From contig NZ_LMMO01000005.1 in the NCBI RefSeq assembly GCF_001422285.1, positions 96,046 to 160,045 on the forward strand: a stretch of DNA of 64,000 nucleotides, in the 5' to 3' direction. Shown piece after piece: positions 25,348-35,319 of the stretch. The position numbers were made by a program, and so were the translations under genes. Source of the DNA: Frigoribacterium sp. Leaf263. Lineage in GTDB: Bacteria > Actinomycetota > Actinomycetes > Actinomycetales > Microbacteriaceae. The notes beneath the pieces were generated by a model. The model did no database searches. It had not been told where the DNA came from and saw nothing but the letters and a program-made list of their open reading frames with translations. Each line of letters starts with the position of its first letter. Position 1 is the first letter of the stretch.

Positions 25348-26604
25348 ATGAGCAGCACAGTCGTTGTCGTCGGGCAGGGGTACGTCGGGTTGCCCCTGGC
25401 GATGCGAGCGGTCGAGGTCGGCTACCGCGTCGTCGGCGTCGATCTCGACCGCGACCGGATCGACGGCCTCCTGGCGGGGTCGTCGTACGTCGACGACGTC
25501 ACCGACGAGGCCCTCCGGGCCGCGGCCGATTCGGGCCGATATCACGTCACATCGGACTACGACGAGGTCGGTGACGACTTCGACGTCGCGGTCATCACCG
25601 TGCCGACCCCGCTCCGAGACGGTCTGCCCGACCTCTCGTTCGTCGAGAGCGCCTCGCGGTCGCTGTCCGGGCGGCTGCGGCACGGGGCCACCGTCATCCT
25701 CGAGTCGACCACGTATCCGGGCACGACCGACGAGCTCGTCGTGCCGATCCTCGAACAGGGCTCGGGCCTCCGCGCCGGTCGCGACTTCCACGTCGGCTAC
25801 AGCCCCGAGCGCATCGACCCCGGCAACCGCCGGTGGGGCTTCGTCGAGACCCCCAAGGTCGTCTCGGGCATCGACGCCCCCTCGCTGACGGCGGTCACGA
25901 GGTTCTACGACGACCTCGTCCTCCGCACCGTCCCGGTCTCCGGCACCCGCGAGGCCGAGCTGACGAAGCTGCTCGAGAACACGTTCCGACACGTCAACGT
26001 GGCGCTGGTGAACGAGCTCGCCGTCTTCGCGCACCGACTCGGAGTCGACGTCTGGGAGGCCATCGACGCGGCGTCGACCAAGCCCTTCGGCTTCATGCGG
26101 TTCACGCCGGGCCCGGGCGTCGGCGGTCACTGCCTGCCGATCGACCCCAGCTACCTGTCGTGGCAGGTGAGACGCCGACTCGGTCAGCCGTTCCGGTTCG
26201 TCGACCTGGCCAACGACGTCAACGAGCACATGCCCGACCACGTCGTCGAGCGGGTGCAGTCGATGCTGAACGACTGCTCGAGGTCGGTCCGGGGGTCGCG
26301 CGTGCTGCTCGTCGGTCTCGCGTACAAGAAGAACTCGGGTGATGTGCGCGAGGCTCCGGCCCTCAAGATCGCCCGCTCCCTGCTGCAGCAGGGGGCCGAG
26401 GTCGTCGCCGTCGACCCGCACGTCCACGAGCGGTACTGGCCCGCCGACATCCGTCGCGTCGACCTGGTCCGCGACGTCGTGTCCGAGGTCGACGCCGCCG
26501 TCGTGGTCACCGATCACGACGGCGTGGACCTCTCGCTGCTCCACGGCGTGCCCACCTTCGACACGCGCCACGTGCTGACGGGCGACCACGTCGTGGCGCT
26601 CTGA
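25348..26604 (+). CDS. UDP-N-acetylhexosamine/UDP-glucose 6-dehydrogenase family (WbpA/TviB/WecC-like)
   Basis: A 418-residue nucleotide-sugar dehydrogenase oxidising C6 of a UDP-sugar to the uronic acid with two NAD+. It has the N-terminal NAD motif VVVVGQGYVGLPLA, the conserved KLLENTFRHVNVALVNEL segment (Lys and Asn), the catalytic cysteine C262 in GVGGHCLPIDP, and a C-terminal UDP-binding domain (GLAYKKNSGDVREAP). The GHCLPIDP and SPERIDPGN patterns fit the UDP-HexNAc 6-dehydrogenase subgroup better than UDP-glucose dehydrogenase. It heads the plus-strand polysaccharide operon and is preceded by an AT-rich region at 25265-25310. It would supply an acidic sugar for the repeat unit. Confidence 0.88.
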   Translation: MSSTVVVVGQGYVGLPLAMRAVEVGYRVVGVDLDRDRIDGLLAGSSYVDDVTDEALRAAADSGRYHVTSDYDEVGDDFDVAVITVPTPLRDGLPDLSFVESASRSLSGRLRHGATVILESTTYPGTTDELVVPILEQGSGLRAGRDFHVGYSPERIDPGNRRWGFVETPKVVSGIDAPSLTAVTRFYDDLVLRTVPVSGTREAELTKLLENTFRHVNVALVNELAVFAHRLGVDVWEAIDAASTKPFGFMRFTPGPGVGGHCLPIDPSYLSWQVRRRLGQPFRFVDLANDVNEHMPDHVVERVQSMLNDCSRSVRGSRVLLVGLAYKKNSGDVREAPALKIARSLLQQGAEVVAVDPHVHERYWPADIRRVDLVRDVVSEVDAAVVVTDHDGVDLSLLHGVPTFDTRHVLTGDHVVAL

Positions 26605-26614
26605 CCGTCACGAC

Positions 26615-27688
26615 GTGAAGGTCCTCTACTACGGCGTCCACGACGACGCCTACCCGCGGAACTCCCGCATCCGCGGCCACCTGGCCGAGCGCTACGGGGC
26701 CCGAGTCGTCGTCGCCGCCCGCAGCCGTCGTCGGGGGCGCCTCGTCCGGGCCCTCGACGACGCACGGGGACTCTGGCGCGGCTCCCGCGACGTCGACGTG
26801 ATCGTGGTCTCCGAGATGCGGTCGAGCCACGCGCCTTGGGCCTGGCTCGCGTCCCGGCTCCGCGGGGCCCTGCTGGTCGTCGACTGCTTCATCGGCCTGC
26901 ACGAGACGGCCGTGCTCGACTGGGGGTCCGTCCGACCGGGGTCGCTGCGGGCGCTGCGGCTCCGACTGCTCGATCGGCTCGCCGTCCGCCTCGCCGACGT
27001 GGCCCTCAGCGACACCGAGCCCCGAGCGGAGTCGCTCCGCCGTCTCGGGGGCTCGACCCCGGTCGTCGTCCTCCCGGTCGGTGCGCCGGCCTGGGCGCGC
27101 GACCTGCCCCCGACGGATCCGGGCGGCACCCTCCGGGTCCTCTACTACGGCAACTACATCCCCCTCCACGGCACCGAGACGGTCATCGAGGCCCTCGAGA
27201 TGACCGTGCCGCACCGGTCCGTCGAGTTGACGCTCATCGGGGGAGGACCGCGTCGGGACGGCATCCGCCGACTGGTCGACCGCTCCGGGTTGAGCGCCTC
27301 CTGCCGGTTCGTCGATCCTGTTCCCGAGAGCGATCTCCGAGCGGCCATCGCCGAGAGCGACGTCGTGCTGGGGGTCTTCGGCGACTCGGCCAAGGCGCGA
27401 TCGGTCGTGGCCAACAAGGTCTGGCAGGGTCTCGCCTGCGGTCGGACGGTCATCACCCAGCGCAGCACCGCCCTCGACGAGCTGCAGGTCGTGGCCGGGG
27501 CGCGACTCGTGCAGACCGAACCGGGCGACGCCTCGTCGGTGGCCGCGGCCCTCGTCGCATTCGGGCGGAGCGATCATCGCCCGACCGCTCGCACCCCGGG
27601 CCCGGTCGCACCGGCTCTCGAGGCCCTCGTGGCCCGGGGGTACGCGAGCCTCGACGCGCACCTCGGCGCGGCGGGCGACCGACGGTGA
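26615..27688 (+). CDS. family 4 glycosyltransferase
   Basis: A 357-residue GT-B fold protein. The N-terminal half starts MKVLYYGVHDDAYPRNSRIRG, and the C-terminal nucleotide-sugar half contains RVLYYGNYIPLHGTETVIEAL, ELTLIGGGPRRDGI and a donor-site region around SVVANKVWQGLACG. The EX7E motif of GT4 is not clear here, so it is a divergent member. It begins at a GTG 10 bp after the dehydrogenase stop and ends in a GTGA overlap with the flippase gene. The role would be addition of one sugar to the lipid-linked repeat unit. Confidence 0.82.
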   Translation: MKVLYYGVHDDAYPRNSRIRGHLAERYGARVVVAARSRRRGRLVRALDDARGLWRGSRDVDVIVVSEMRSSHAPWAWLASRLRGALLVVDCFIGLHETAVLDWGSVRPGSLRALRLRLLDRLAVRLADVALSDTEPRAESLRRLGGSTPVVVLPVGAPAWARDLPPTDPGGTLRVLYYGNYIPLHGTETVIEALEMTVPHRSVELTLIGGGPRRDGIRRLVDRSGLSASCRFVDPVPESDLRAAIAESDVVLGVFGDSAKARSVVANKVWQGLACGRTVITQRSTALDELQVVAGARLVQTEPGDASSVAAALVAFGRSDHRPTARTPGPVAPALEALVARGYASLDAHLGAAGDRR

Positions 27689-28917
27689 CGCGCCTCCTCG
27701 GCCAGGTCACGACCCTGCTGCTCTACGGCGCCTCGCCTCTCGTCGCCGCCCTCGCCCCGTTCGCCGTCGTGCCCGCCGTCACGAGCCGCTACGGCGCCGA
27801 CGGCTGGGCGGCCTGCGCCGTGGCGCTCTCGGTCGGGGCGGGTGCCGCGGTCGTCGCCGAGCTCGGGTGGGTGGTCGTCGGCCCGCAACGCGTGGCGCGG
27901 GACCCGGCCTGCTGCGCCGAGGTGCATCACGACGCCCTCGCCTCGCGTCTCGTCGCCCTGGTCGTCGTCGCTCCGATCGCCGCCGTCGCGGTGGCGCTTC
28001 TCGTCGACGAGCACCGCGCGGCGGCGGTGCTGCTGACCCTCGGCATCGCCGCGGGTGCCCTGAGCCCCACGTGGCTCTCCGTCGGCCTCGGGAGACCGGG
28101 TCTCACCCTGCTCTGCGAGGCCGTGCCCCGGGTCGTCCTCGCCCTGGCGGCGGCGGCCGTCATCGCGGTCGGCGGCCCGCTCGAGGCGTACGGCCTCGCG
28201 TCGCTGACGGCGGCGGCCGTGACCCTGGTCGCCGCCGGTCGGGCCGTGGGCGTCCGGATCACCCCCACCGGCGAACGCCTCCTCGCCGTGCCGTCCATCG
28301 TGCGGGGGCAGCTCGTCGTCACGACGGGCCGCGCCGTCACGGCCTTGTACAAGACGCTGCCCGCCGCCCTGCTGCAGAGCGTGGCGCCGGGCTCCGTCGC
28401 GGCCTTCGGCGCGATCGACCGTCTGGCCCGAGCCGGGCTCGGCGTCGTCGCGATCGTCCCCCAGCGGCTGCAGGTGTGGGTCGGCACCCCCGACGCGGAC
28501 CTGGCCGTGCGCCGCACCGTCGCGTCGCTCGCCGTGAACGCCGCCCTGGCCCTGGCCTCGGCCGTCGCCGTGCTGGTCGCCCTGCCGCCCGCCGTCGAGG
28601 TGCTCTTCACCGGCGTCGTCGAGGTCGAGCAGGGCGCCGTCGCCGTGGCCGCCCTGCTCGTCGCCCTGACGTGCCTGTCCCGGGCGTTCGGCCTCGCGCT
28701 CGTCACGCTCGGGGTCGTCCGCGTCACGACCGTCGCCGCCATCGCGGCCGCGGCGATCGGGGTGACGGGCGTGCTGTGGGGCGGCGCGGCCGGCGGTGCG
28801 ACCGGGGCCCTCCTCGGCGTCGCGGCCGCCGAGGCCGTCGCCGTGGGGGTCCAGGCCGCGGTGGTGGTGCCCCTCCTCGTCGGCTCGCGCCGCGCCTCCC
28901 CGGGGTCCCCGACGTGA
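27685..28917 (+). CDS. Wzx-like polysaccharide flippase
   Basis: A 410-residue protein that is almost entirely membrane helices (about twelve), with an N-terminal pattern typical of the PST/MOP exporters (LLLYGASPLVAALAPFAVVPAVTSRYGADGWA, key part PFAVVPAVTSRYG). Such proteins turn undecaprenyl-linked repeat units to the outer face. The GTG start and the stop both overlap neighbours as GTGA. It lies directly before the polymerase gene, the usual Wzx/Wzy arrangement. The second residue block (TRLL) is encoded by a copy of the dispersed motif at 27687. Confidence 0.83.
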   Translation: MTRLLGQVTTLLLYGASPLVAALAPFAVVPAVTSRYGADGWAACAVALSVGAGAAVVAELGWVVVGPQRVARDPACCAEVHHDALASRLVALVVVAPIAAVAVALLVDEHRAAAVLLTLGIAAGALSPTWLSVGLGRPGLTLLCEAVPRVVLALAAAAVIAVGGPLEAYGLASLTAAAVTLVAAGRAVGVRITPTGERLLAVPSIVRGQLVVTTGRAVTALYKTLPAALLQSVAPGSVAAFGAIDRLARAGLGVVAIVPQRLQVWVGTPDADLAVRRTVASLAVNAALALASAVAVLVALPPAVEVLFTGVVEVEQGAVAVAALLVALTCLSRAFGLALVTLGVVRVTTVAAIAAAAIGVTGVLWGGAAGGATGALLGVAAAEAVAVGVQAAVVVPLLVGSRRASPGSPT

Positions 28918-30205
28918 TCGGCGGCTCGGTCGACGCGGGCGTCGTCGGCGCCGCGGCGCTGATCGTCGGGTCCTCCGGCACGGTCGGGGCTCTGCTCGTG
29001 CCCGCTGCGGCCCGGCGCGGTGCGGTCCTGGTGGCTGCGGTGGCCCTGCTCGTGGCCACGGCCTCGTCGGCGGCGCCCGAGGGGGTCCGCACGGGTGCCG
29101 TCTACGGCGCGATCGGCCTGCTGGCGGCGGCGGCGGCCCTGGGCCCCGGCGCGCCGTCGGCTCCCCGGGGCGGAGCGATCGTCGGTCTGACCGCGGTCTC
29201 CTTCACCGTGGCGCTCGCGACGACGGTCGTCGGCGACCCCGAGGCCGTGGGGCTCACGGTGCGCGTCGGGGCGCTGGCCGTCGGCGCCGCCTGGTGCGTG
29301 CTCCGGGCCTCGCCGACCGACCTCCGCGTGCTCGGGGCGGGCGTCGTCGTCATCGCATCGCTCGAGGTCGCCCTGGGTCTCGTCGAGTTCGCGACGGGCG
29401 ACCCGGTGCCCTGGGGGCGCCGCCACCGCGACGTGAACGACTACGTGCTGGTGAACACCCTCCTGCCCGGGGGGCTCGAGCGCGTGCAGGGGACCCTCGG
29501 GCATCCGATCACCTACGGCGTCGTCCTGTGCACGGCGTTCGTGGTCACGGTCGCCGCGGGCCGCCGGGTCCCGCTGCCCGCCCGGGTGCTGGTCGCCTCG
29601 GCTCTGATGGTAGGCATGCTGCTGTCGGGCAGTCGCAGCGTCGTCCTCGCCGCCATCCTGGCCGTCGCCGTGCTCGTCGTCGCGGCGAGCGAGGGGCGGG
29701 GGGCCGTCCGCGCCGCCGCGGCCCTCCTCGGCGTCGGAGTCGCCGTCGTCGTCTTCGTCGACGAGCTCGGCGTCGCCTCCGACCGGTTCGTCTCGTCCGG
29801 ATCGTACGAGAACCGGGCGGGCACCATCGGATCCGTCCCCCGCCTCCTGGGCCGGCCCCTGCTCGAGGTCGTGTTCGGCAGCGGGGTGGGCACCGTCGAG
29901 CGGCTCTACGACGAGGGGCTCTTCCCTCAGGACGGCTTCTGGGTGCTCGACAACCAGCTCGTGACCACGCTCGCCACCCAGGGGGTCCTCGGCGTCGCCC
30001 TGTCGGTGGCCGTCCTGGTGATCGCGCTCGCGACCCGAGACCCCCTGGCACGGGCGCTCTGCGCCGTGTTCGTCGGGATGCTCGTCACCTTCGACTACGT
30101 CTTCTGGCCCTCCATGACCGTCCTCGCATCCGGTGCCGCGGCGCTCGCCGGTCGCCCGCCCGACCCCGGCCCCGACCTCGACCTCGACCCACCAGGGAGC
30201 GCCCC

Positions 30206-30209
<4 letters not shown>
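28914..30209 (+). CDS. O-antigen polymerase/ligase-like membrane protein (Wzy-like)
   Basis: A 431-residue protein with about ten transmembrane helices and one large external loop of roughly 90 residues (from about ATGDPVPWGRRHRDVNDYV to LGHPITYG). It has the GSRSVVLAAILA motif and the NRAGTIGS...FGSGVGTVERLYDEG stretch usual in Wzy_C/O-antigen ligase proteins. It should polymerise repeat units outside the membrane. The GTG start overlaps the flippase stop. The tail is Pro/Asp-rich (PPDPGPDLDLDPPGSAP) and ends in an ATGA overlap with the next glycosyltransferase. Confidence 0.82.
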
Positions 30210-31402
<1,193 letters not shown>

Positions 31403-31427
31403 CTCCGCCCGGCGCGACGGGCTGTGC

Positions 31428-31491
31428 GTGCGACGACGTCTTGGTGCGACGACGCGTCGGTGCGACGGAGCGCCCGTGCGACGACGCGAGT
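31428..31491. repeat. 16-bp tandem repeat, four copies
   Basis: GTGCGACGACG-type units begin at 31428, 31444, 31460 and 31476, an exact 16-bp period; the third copy is GTGCGACGG. They fill most of the 125 bp between two convergent polysaccharide operons (stops at 31402 and 31528). No U-rich terminator is visible, so the array may be what separates the two transcripts. Confidence 0.85.
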
Positions 31492-31527
31492 GGTCCGCCG
31501 ACGTGGTCCGCCGCTGCGCGGCGCGCC

Positions 31528-32922
31528 TCAGGCCGTCGCCGGGTCGACCTCCGGTGCCGTGCGCGGCGCCGTGTAGCCGTAGCCGTACCCGTACGACTGC
31601 GGGCCGGTCGGTCGGAGCATCGTCGCGACGACTCCGAACGAGGTCGCACCGAGCGACGAGAGGGTCTCGAGGGCCGTGGCCAGCTGCCCGCGGGTCGCGC
31701 GGCCGGCAGCCGCCACGACGATCGCCCCGTCGGCGAGTCGGCTCAGCACGGCCGCGTCGGTGACCGGGAGGAGGGGCGGGGCGTCGAGCAGGACGTGGTC
31801 GTAGTGCCGGGCGAGCTCGCCGAGCAGGTCGGCCATGCGGTTGCTCCCGAGCAGCTCGCTCGGGTTGGGCGGCAGGGTGCCCGCGGGGAGGACGGCGAGG
31901 CCGCCGCGGCCCCACGGCTGGACGGCGTCGGCGAGATCCGCCCGCCCGAGCAGCACGTCGGAGACCCCCACGGCCCCTTCGAGACCGAGGAGCTCCGCCA
32001 GCCGGGGCAGGCGCAGATCGGTGTCGACCACGATCACCTTCGAGCCGGTCTCGCTGAGCGCCACGGCGAGGTTGGCCACGGTGGTGGTCTTGCCCTCGGC
32101 GGGCAGTGCCGAGGTCACGACGAGGCAGCGTGCCGTGCGGTCGAGGCCGATGAACTGCACGCTCGTCCGCAGCGCGCGGAACGACTCGGCGAACGGGCTC
32201 CGCGGGTCCACGGCGACGACGAGCGGTCGCTGCCCGGCGTCGCGGTCGAAGGCCAGCGCGCCGAGGACGGGGCCGCCGGTGACCGCCTCGATGTCGGCGC
32301 GGTTGCGGATGCGGGTGTCGAGGCGGGCCCGGAGGGCGGCGGCCGCGACGCCGGCGCAGAGCCCCACCAGGCCGCCGAGCAGCAGATCGACGACCAGGTC
32401 GGGACTCGACGGGGTGGTCGCGACCACCGGGGGCGCCAGCGTCTCGACGCCGACGAGGCTCGTGCCGCCGGGGGCCGGCGTCTCGAGCTCGTCGACGACG
32501 ACCGTGCGGAAGCTCTCGGCGATCGCGCCGGCGAGCCGTGCGGCCCGGGACGGGTCGGCGTCGACCACCGTGATGCGGATGTTGACCGTGCCGACCGGTG
32601 TCTCGGCGGACACCTGCGGTGCCAACGACGAGAGGGTCGTCTCGTCGTCGAGATCGTCGACGACGGGCTGCAGGACCCGGGGGCTCGTCGCGACGCCCAC
32701 GTACGACTGCACCTTCTGCTGCGCGGCGGCGTTGCCCTGGACGAGCTCGCCCGCCGTCGTCGTGGCGGCCGAACGGACCGACACGAACAGCAGGGTCGAC
32801 GACGTGTAGAGCGGAGCCGTCATCGCGACGGCGGCGGCGCCGAGGGCGATGCCGACGAGGGTGATGGCGACGACCAGCAGCGCGGACCGGCGCAGGGCGC
32901 CGAGGAGGTCGAGGGGGGTCAT
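31528..32922 (-). CDS. Wzz-type chain-length regulator fused to tyrosine autokinase (BY-kinase)
   Basis: A 464-residue protein. Two transmembrane helices (about residues 14-36 and 175-197) enclose an external Wzz domain. A cytoplasmic BY-kinase follows, with Walker A SALPAEGKTTT (K278), Walker A' VIVVDTDLRLP and Walker B HVLLDAPPLL. The C-terminus has the tyrosine cluster SYGYGYGYTAP, the usual autophosphorylation site. The polymerase-coupled system controls chain length and export. Fusion of the two modules is the proteobacterial Wzc/actinobacterial arrangement rather than the split firmicute CapA/CapB form. ATGA overlap with the preceding glycosyltransferase gene. No tyrosine phosphatase partner is in the window. 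Confidence 0.9.
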   Translation of the reverse strand: MTPLDLLGALRRSALLVVAITLVGIALGAAAVAMTAPLYTSSTLLFVSVRSAATTTAGELVQGNAAAQQKVQSYVGVATSPRVLQPVVDDLDDETTLSSLAPQVSAETPVGTVNIRITVVDADPSRAARLAGAIAESFRTVVVDELETPAPGGTSLVGVETLAPPVVATTPSSPDLVVDLLLGGLVGLCAGVAAAALRARLDTRIRNRADIEAVTGGPVLGALAFDRDAGQRPLVVAVDPRSPFAESFRALRTSVQFIGLDRTARCLVVTSALPAEGKTTTVANLAVALSETGSKVIVVDTDLRLPRLAELLGLEGAVGVSDVLLGRADLADAVQPWGRGGLAVLPAGTLPPNPSELLGSNRMADLLGELARHYDHVLLDAPPLLPVTDAAVLSRLADGAIVVAAAGRATRGQLATALETLSSLGATSFGVVATMLRPTGPQSYGYGYGYTAPRTAPEVDPATA

Positions 32923-34001
32923 CGGCTGGCCGTCCGTTCGAGGGGAGCGAGGTGCGGTGCCAGCACGGCGAGCCGGTGCAGCGCCGCGTCGAGGGACCGG
33001 TCGATGGTCAGCTCGGAGGCGGTGGAGTGGACGTGGTCGGAGACGAGGCGTCGCAGGTCGGGATCGCGGCGGAGGTCGCGGACGGCGGTGTCCCAGGCCC
33101 CGTGATCGTCCAGGGGGAGGACGAAGCGCCGGCGGAGCCCCGGATCGGTGTACAGGGCGGGTGCCGCGCCCGTTCCCTCGCTCAGGAGCACGGGCACGCC
33201 GGCCGAGGCGGCCTCGACGGGACTGCGTCCGAAGGCGTCGCGGAAGGACGTCGTCACGGCCACGCCGGCGTCGCCCCAGAGCCGGTCCGCGGGGAGCCAG
33301 CCGGCCCATTCGAGTCCGTCGGGTCGGCGGGCGCGCAGCTCGTCGTCGAGCGGACCGGTGCCGTGGAGGCGCGCCGGGCCCCCGACGCGGCGCACGAGGT
33401 CGAGGAACTCGCCCGGCCCCTTCTCGACCGAGAGCCGCCCGGCCCAGACGAGCGGCCCCTCCTGCTCACCGGTCGAGGTGCGGGGCAGGCCGGGCACCCC
33501 GGCCTGCACGATCGCGGGTTCGCGGACCCTCGACACCTGGTCGGCGAGTGACGGCGATGTGGCCCAGACGTCGTCGAGGCGGCGGAGCGCCCGCGACTCG
33601 AGGGTCGTGAGGAGCAGGCGGCGGGCACGGGCCTGCTCGCCGGCGGCCGGCCAGGGCAGGCCGCGCACCCAGGCGATCCGCGGTCCGTGGCGAAGAGTCC
33701 GCGACGCGGCGACCACCATGTCGCTCTGGGGAACGAGAGAGATGACGACGTCGGCGCGGCGGACGTCGGGGTCCGCGTGGACGATGCGGTGCACGTCGCG
33801 GAGGACGTCCACGCCGTGCCGGGAGATCGACGTCTCGGTCACGCCGGGGGAGTGCGTCACCGCACCGGGCGCCTCGGGCCGGACCCCGATCAGCGCAGTC
33901 CAGGGCAGGCCCCGCGCGCGTGCTGCGCCGACGAGGTCGTGGGCCGAGCGGTAGACGCCGCTCCGGGCCATGAGCGGGGCTGCGACGAGGGCGACCCTCA
34001 T
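32919..34001 (-). CDS. family 4 glycosyltransferase
   Basis: A 360-residue GT-B protein. The N-terminus MRVALVAAPLMARSGVYRSAHDL is followed by the C-terminal domain with GPLVWAGRLSVEKGPGEFLDLV and the donor-site motif FRDAFGRSPVEAASAGVPVLL (E at the expected place). It probably transfers one sugar of the repeat unit. Both ends overlap neighbours by ATGA (with the gene at 33998 and the chain-length regulator at 32922), so the three minus-strand genes form one operon. Confidence 0.85.
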   Translation of the reverse strand: MRVALVAAPLMARSGVYRSAHDLVGAARARGLPWTALIGVRPEAPGAVTHSPGVTETSISRHGVDVLRDVHRIVHADPDVRRADVVISLVPQSDMVVAASRTLRHGPRIAWVRGLPWPAAGEQARARRLLLTTLESRALRRLDDVWATSPSLADQVSRVREPAIVQAGVPGLPRTSTGEQEGPLVWAGRLSVEKGPGEFLDLVRRVGGPARLHGTGPLDDELRARRPDGLEWAGWLPADRLWGDAGVAVTTSFRDAFGRSPVEAASAGVPVLLSEGTGAAPALYTDPGLRRRFVLPLDDHGAWDTAVRDLRRDPDLRRLVSDHVHSTASELTIDRSLDAALHRLAVLAPHLAPLERTASR

Positions 34002-35200
34002 CGAGCGGCCTCGGCGACCGGCGACGGCGACCCCGCCGCCGCGGCCAGGATCGTCTCGGCCTTGGGGCGCCAGGTCGCGTCGTGCGGGATGACGCTCGGT
34101 CGACGGGCGACCCGTGGTCCGGAGCGTCGCCACCCGCCGAGTCGGGCGGCGTGGCCGTCGAGGGGCAGGACGGTCACGCCGTCGAGCCCCCGGCTGTCGC
34201 ATCCGTCGACGGGGGTGGTCAGCACGGGCAGCCCCGCCGCCCGGTACTCGTACGTCTTGATGATGTCGCCCCCGACCTCGCCGCCCGGGGAGCCTCCCGA
34301 GCTGCCGACCCGGTGCGGCACCCACCCGACGTCGAAGCTCCGCAGGAGGGCCGGGACGTCGTCGTAGTGCACGTCGCCGAGCAGGGTGACGTTCGGCATC
34401 GAGGCCAGCGGCCGGCGGTAGCCGCGGTCGAGCACCGGGCCGGCGAAGACGAACCCGACCTCGGGCTCCGCCTCGATGCAGTCGATGATGCCGTCGAGGT
34501 CGAGCCGGCGCCCGATCTTGCCGACGTACCCGACGGTGAGCGGCCCGGAGGCCGCGCTGGTGTCGTCGAACCGCTCGGGATCGCAGCCGTTCGGCAGCAG
34601 CACGACGTCGTCGCGGCCGAACCGCCGGGCGAGGGCGACCGTGCCCTCGCCGTTGGCCGTCACGTGACACGCGCTGGCGAAGGCGGCCGAGTAGGCGCGC
34701 TCGACATCGGCGCGGATGCCGGCGAAGGCATGGTGCACGCTCCAGTCGTCGAGCAGATCCAGCACGGTCGTCCGCCCGGTCACGAAGGGATTCGAGCGCG
34801 GCAGCGCCAGCGCCGTGAAGGGGTTCCAGACGACCGCGGGCACGTCGCGCCAGTCGTCGGGCAGCCCCGGGTACGCGTCCGCCGAACGCGTCCACCACCG
34901 GCGCCGGTCGCGCGGGTCGGGCAGACGCCAGGTCGTCGTCTCGACGGGGTGCGTGCCGGCGGCGACGCCCCCTCCGTCGCCTCGAGGGCCCCCGACGCGG
35001 CGGAGGGCACCCGCGGCGCGGAGTACGACCGGCTCGGGTCGCGACACGACGGCGACGCCGCCCCGGCCGCCCGTGAGGCGCCCCAGCCATTCGACGAGAT
35101 GCGCGTCGCGCGTGCGATAGCCCTCGGTGGTGAACTTCCCCTGGCCGTGCATCGGGTAGGCCAGGACGGCGGGCGGAGGTTTCGCGGGGATCGTGTGCAT
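33998..35200 (-). CDS. glycosyltransferase of GT4/GT-B type
   Basis: A 400-residue protein. The N-terminus is AVLAYPMHGQGKFTTEGYRTRDAHL (key part GQGKFTTEGYRTRD). The C-terminal half has LTVGYVGKIGRRLDLDGI, VGFVFAGPVLDRGYRRPL and the acceptor/donor region GGDIIKTYEYRAAGLPVLTTP, where KxYEYxAxGxPV replaces EX7E as in many capsular GT-B enzymes. A Gly-rich segment near residue 75 may be a loop. The ATG at 35200 is chosen because a -35/-10 pair places the transcript start there; an ATG at 35224 is possible. It is the first gene of the minus-strand operon leading to the BY-kinase. Confidence 0.82.
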   Translation of the reverse strand: MHTIPAKPPPAVLAYPMHGQGKFTTEGYRTRDAHLVEWLGRLTGGRGGVAVVSRPEPVVLRAAGALRRVGGPRGDGGGVAAGTHPVETTTWRLPDPRDRRRWWTRSADAYPGLPDDWRDVPAVVWNPFTALALPRSNPFVTGRTTVLDLLDDWSVHHAFAGIRADVERAYSAAFASACHVTANGEGTVALARRFGRDDVVLLPNGCDPERFDDTSAASGPLTVGYVGKIGRRLDLDGIIDCIEAEPEVGFVFAGPVLDRGYRRPLASMPNVTLLGDVHYDDVPALLRSFDVGWVPHRVGSSGGSPGGEVGGDIIKTYEYRAAGLPVLTTPVDGCDSRGLDGVTVLPLDGHAARLGGWRRSGPRVARRPSVIPHDATWRPKAETILAAAAGSPSPVAEAAR

Positions 35201-35236
35201 CACGACAGTTTTGTTCACCGACATGTGGAACGTCAA
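35201..35236 (-). promoter_or_regulatory. promoter of the minus-strand glycosyltransferase/BY-kinase operon
   Basis: On the minus strand: TTGACG (35236-35231), an 18-bp spacer, AAAACT (35212-35207), six bases, then the ATG at 35200. No Shine-Dalgarno sequence is present, so the transcript is probably leaderless. This is the clearest -35 box among the leaderless cases. Confidence 0.55.
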
Positions 35237-35252
35237 GACGACATGCCACAGC

Positions 35253-35291
35253 AGGAGGCGCGGGTCGGCTGATGCTCGACCCGCGCCTCCT
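35253..35291. terminator. 15-bp hairpin made of an inverted pair of the dispersed motif
   Basis: AGGAGGCGCGGGTCG (35253-35267) and its perfect complement CGACCCGCGCCTCCT (35277-35291) with a 9-base loop. It lies 29 bp past the stop of the YhgE/Pip gene (minus strand) and upstream of the glycosyltransferase promoter, so it should end transcription from the right. No T-run follows, as is common for actinobacterial terminators. Confidence 0.8.
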
Positions 35292-35319
35292 CGGTTCCGG
35301 CCCCGGCGGGGCCCCGGCG

